The notes beneath the pieces were generated by a model. The model had not been told where the DNA came from. It saw only the letters and a list, made by a program, of their open reading frames with translations, and made no database searches. Shown here piece after piece: positions 4,482 through 5,411 of a stretch of 5,411 nucleotides of DNA. Every line of letters begins with the position of its first letter. Position 1 is the stretch's first letter. The DNA is from an uncultured Christensenella sp. (GTDB taxonomy: Bacteria > Bacillota > Clostridia > Christensenellales > Pumilibacteraceae): contig CAJUBY010000016.1 in assembly GCA_910585055.1 (NCBI GenBank), positions 38,834 through 44,244 of the forward strand. Reading direction: 5' to 3'. The translations under genes and the position numbers were made by a program.

Positions 4482-5411
4482 TTATTTGTCGTTAAGACAG
4501 GCTATACCGGGCAAAACCTTGCCTTCCATATATTCGAGCGAAGCGCCGCCGCCCGTGCTTATATGCGTCATTTTATCGGCAAAACCGAGCTGCTTTACAG
4601 CCGCCGCACTGTCGCCGCCGCCGATTATGGTGGTGCACTTTCCGTACACGTCGGCAAGCGCCTGCGCTACGGCCATCGTACCTTTTGCAAGAGTCGGATT
4701 TTCGAAAACGCCCATAGGTCCGTTCCATACTACGGCTTTGGCGCCGGCTACCTTTTCGGCGTAAAGCTTACGCGTATTTTCGCCTATATCCATTCCCATC
4801 ATATCTGCGGGGATCGCATTGGACGGCACGGTCCTGACTTCTATTTTTTCGTCTATAGGCTCGGGGAAATGCGACGTGATGACGGTGTCGACGGGCAGTA
4901 CAAGTTCCTTGCCCATTTTAGCGGCTTTATCTATCATGCCCTTGCAGTACCCTATCTTTTCTTCGTCCAAAAGCGAAGTCCCCACTTCGCAACCCTTCGC
5001 TTTAAGGAAGGTGTACGCCATACCGCCGCCGATAATAAGCGTATCGCACTTTTCGAGCAGGTTGGAAATAACGTTGAGCTTGTCGGCTACTTTTGCGCCG
5101 CCGAGAATGGCAACAAACGGATGCGGCGGATTCTCGATCGTAGCGCCCATAACGGACAGCTCCTTTTCGATAAGGAAACCGCAAACGGCGGTTTTAATAA
5201 TGCCGTATTCGACTATCGCCGCTGTGGATGCGTGCGAACGGTGCGCAGTGCCGAACGCGTCGTTTACATACACTTCGGCGTCGCGCGCGAGCGCCTTGCA
5301 AAAAGCTTCGTCCTTGCCCTCTTCTTCCCAGTGGAACCGCAAGTTTTCGAGCAGCACGGCTTGACCGGGCTTGAGCGCGTCGCGCTTGGCGGCGGCGTCA
5401 GCTCCTATAAC
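4482..5411 (-). CDS. pgk: Phosphoglycerate kinase, N-terminus beyond the right edge
   Basis: Cytoplasmic glycolytic enzyme that transfers the phosphate of 1,3-bisphosphoglycerate to ADP, giving 3-phosphoglycerate and ATP. The 309 visible residues match the family from about one quarter in: LLENLRFH, VNDAFGTAHRSHAST (substrate-side Arg/His segment), GGAKVADKLNVI (nucleotide-binding Lys), IIGGGMAYTFLKA, VVWNGPMGVFE (a signature at the hinge/nucleotide site), TIIGGGDSAAAV (nucleotide phosphate loop), and the C-terminal STGGGASLEYMEGK. The usual length is near 400 residues, so about 85-90 are missing off the window. The frame is intact with no missing key residue. The start is not in the window, so no upstream regulation can be seen. 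In Firmicutes pgk commonly follows gap (glyceraldehyde-3-phosphate dehydrogenase), which would lie to the right. Here no tpiA or gpmI follows; the next gene is the small membrane protein. Confidence 0.98.
   Translation of the reverse strand, partial: VIGADAAAKRDALKPGQAVLLENLRFHWEEEGKDEAFCKALARDAEVYVNDAFGTAHRSHASTAAIVEYGIIKTAVCGFLIEKELSVMGATIENPPHPFVAILGGAKVADKLNVISNLLEKCDTLIIGGGMAYTFLKAKGCEVGTSLLDEEKIGYCKGMIDKAAKMGKELVLPVDTVITSHFPEPIDEKIEVRTVPSNAIPADMMGMDIGENTRKLYAEKVAGAKAVVWNGPMGVFENPTLAKGTMAVAQALADVYGKCTTIIGGGDSAAAVKQLGFADKMTHISTGGGASLEYMEGKVLPGIACLNDK

Noticed and set aside
4819..5364. 181-codon open frame on the plus strand, opposite pgk
   Set aside because: It is a shadow of pgk: Ser/Pro-rich translation, no ribosome binding site or promoter, and pgk itself is unmistakable.

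Overview
The window looks like chromosomal DNA from an anaerobic, low-to-moderate-GC Firmicute of the class Clostridia, probably a host-associated or gut lineage. The evidence is strong AGGAGG-type ribosome binding sites, sigma-A-like promoters, U-tailed hairpin terminators, a surface lipoprotein with an InlB-type B-repeat, and an ArsR-family regulator whose C-terminal domain I recognise from Firmicutes. The DNA is rich in CpG and TCG/GCG/ATA codons, which resembles uncultured Christensenellales-like genomes. That placement is a guess and cannot be settled from this sequence. I see no RNA gene, insertion sequence, CRISPR array, integrase or phage gene.

Layout. (1) 1-1945, minus strand: the N-terminal 648 residues of a large lipoprotein that runs off the left edge. 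It has a lipobox, an InlB/Listeria-Bacteroides repeat, tandem Ig-like units and a jelly-roll-like segment. (2) 1946-2078: a compact divergent promoter region with two extended -10 promoters and a perfect 8-bp inverted repeat that could be the operator of the adjacent regulator. (3) 2079-3080, plus strand: an ArsR-type winged-helix regulator with a large C-terminal domain, closed by a strong bidirectional terminator at 3111-3147. (4) 3167-3601, minus strand: a zinc-ribbon membrane protein of the DUF4190-like kind. It has a consensus TTGACA -35 box, and the spacer between -35 and -10 contains an uninterrupted run of nine G. (5) 3741-3940: no convincing gene, only a doubtful 55-codon ORF. (6) 3941-3968: a second perfect-stem terminator. 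(7) 3977-4327, minus strand: a small two-helix membrane protein with a charged coiled-coil tail. (8) 4482-5411, minus strand: phosphoglycerate kinase (pgk), missing its N-terminus beyond the right edge.

How it fits together. pgk is a core glycolytic gene and anchors the right side as ordinary chromosome; the small membrane protein downstream may be read from the same transcript. The left side is an accessory surface module: a secreted, lipid-anchored, multi-domain protein paired head-to-head with a regulator that probably controls both genes from the shared intergenic region. The zinc-ribbon protein stands alone, and its promoter has the architecture of a phase-variable promoter (homopolymer in the spacer). 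That promoter and the divergent operator are the two observations most worth testing. I found nothing that amounts to a complete new defence or mobile system.
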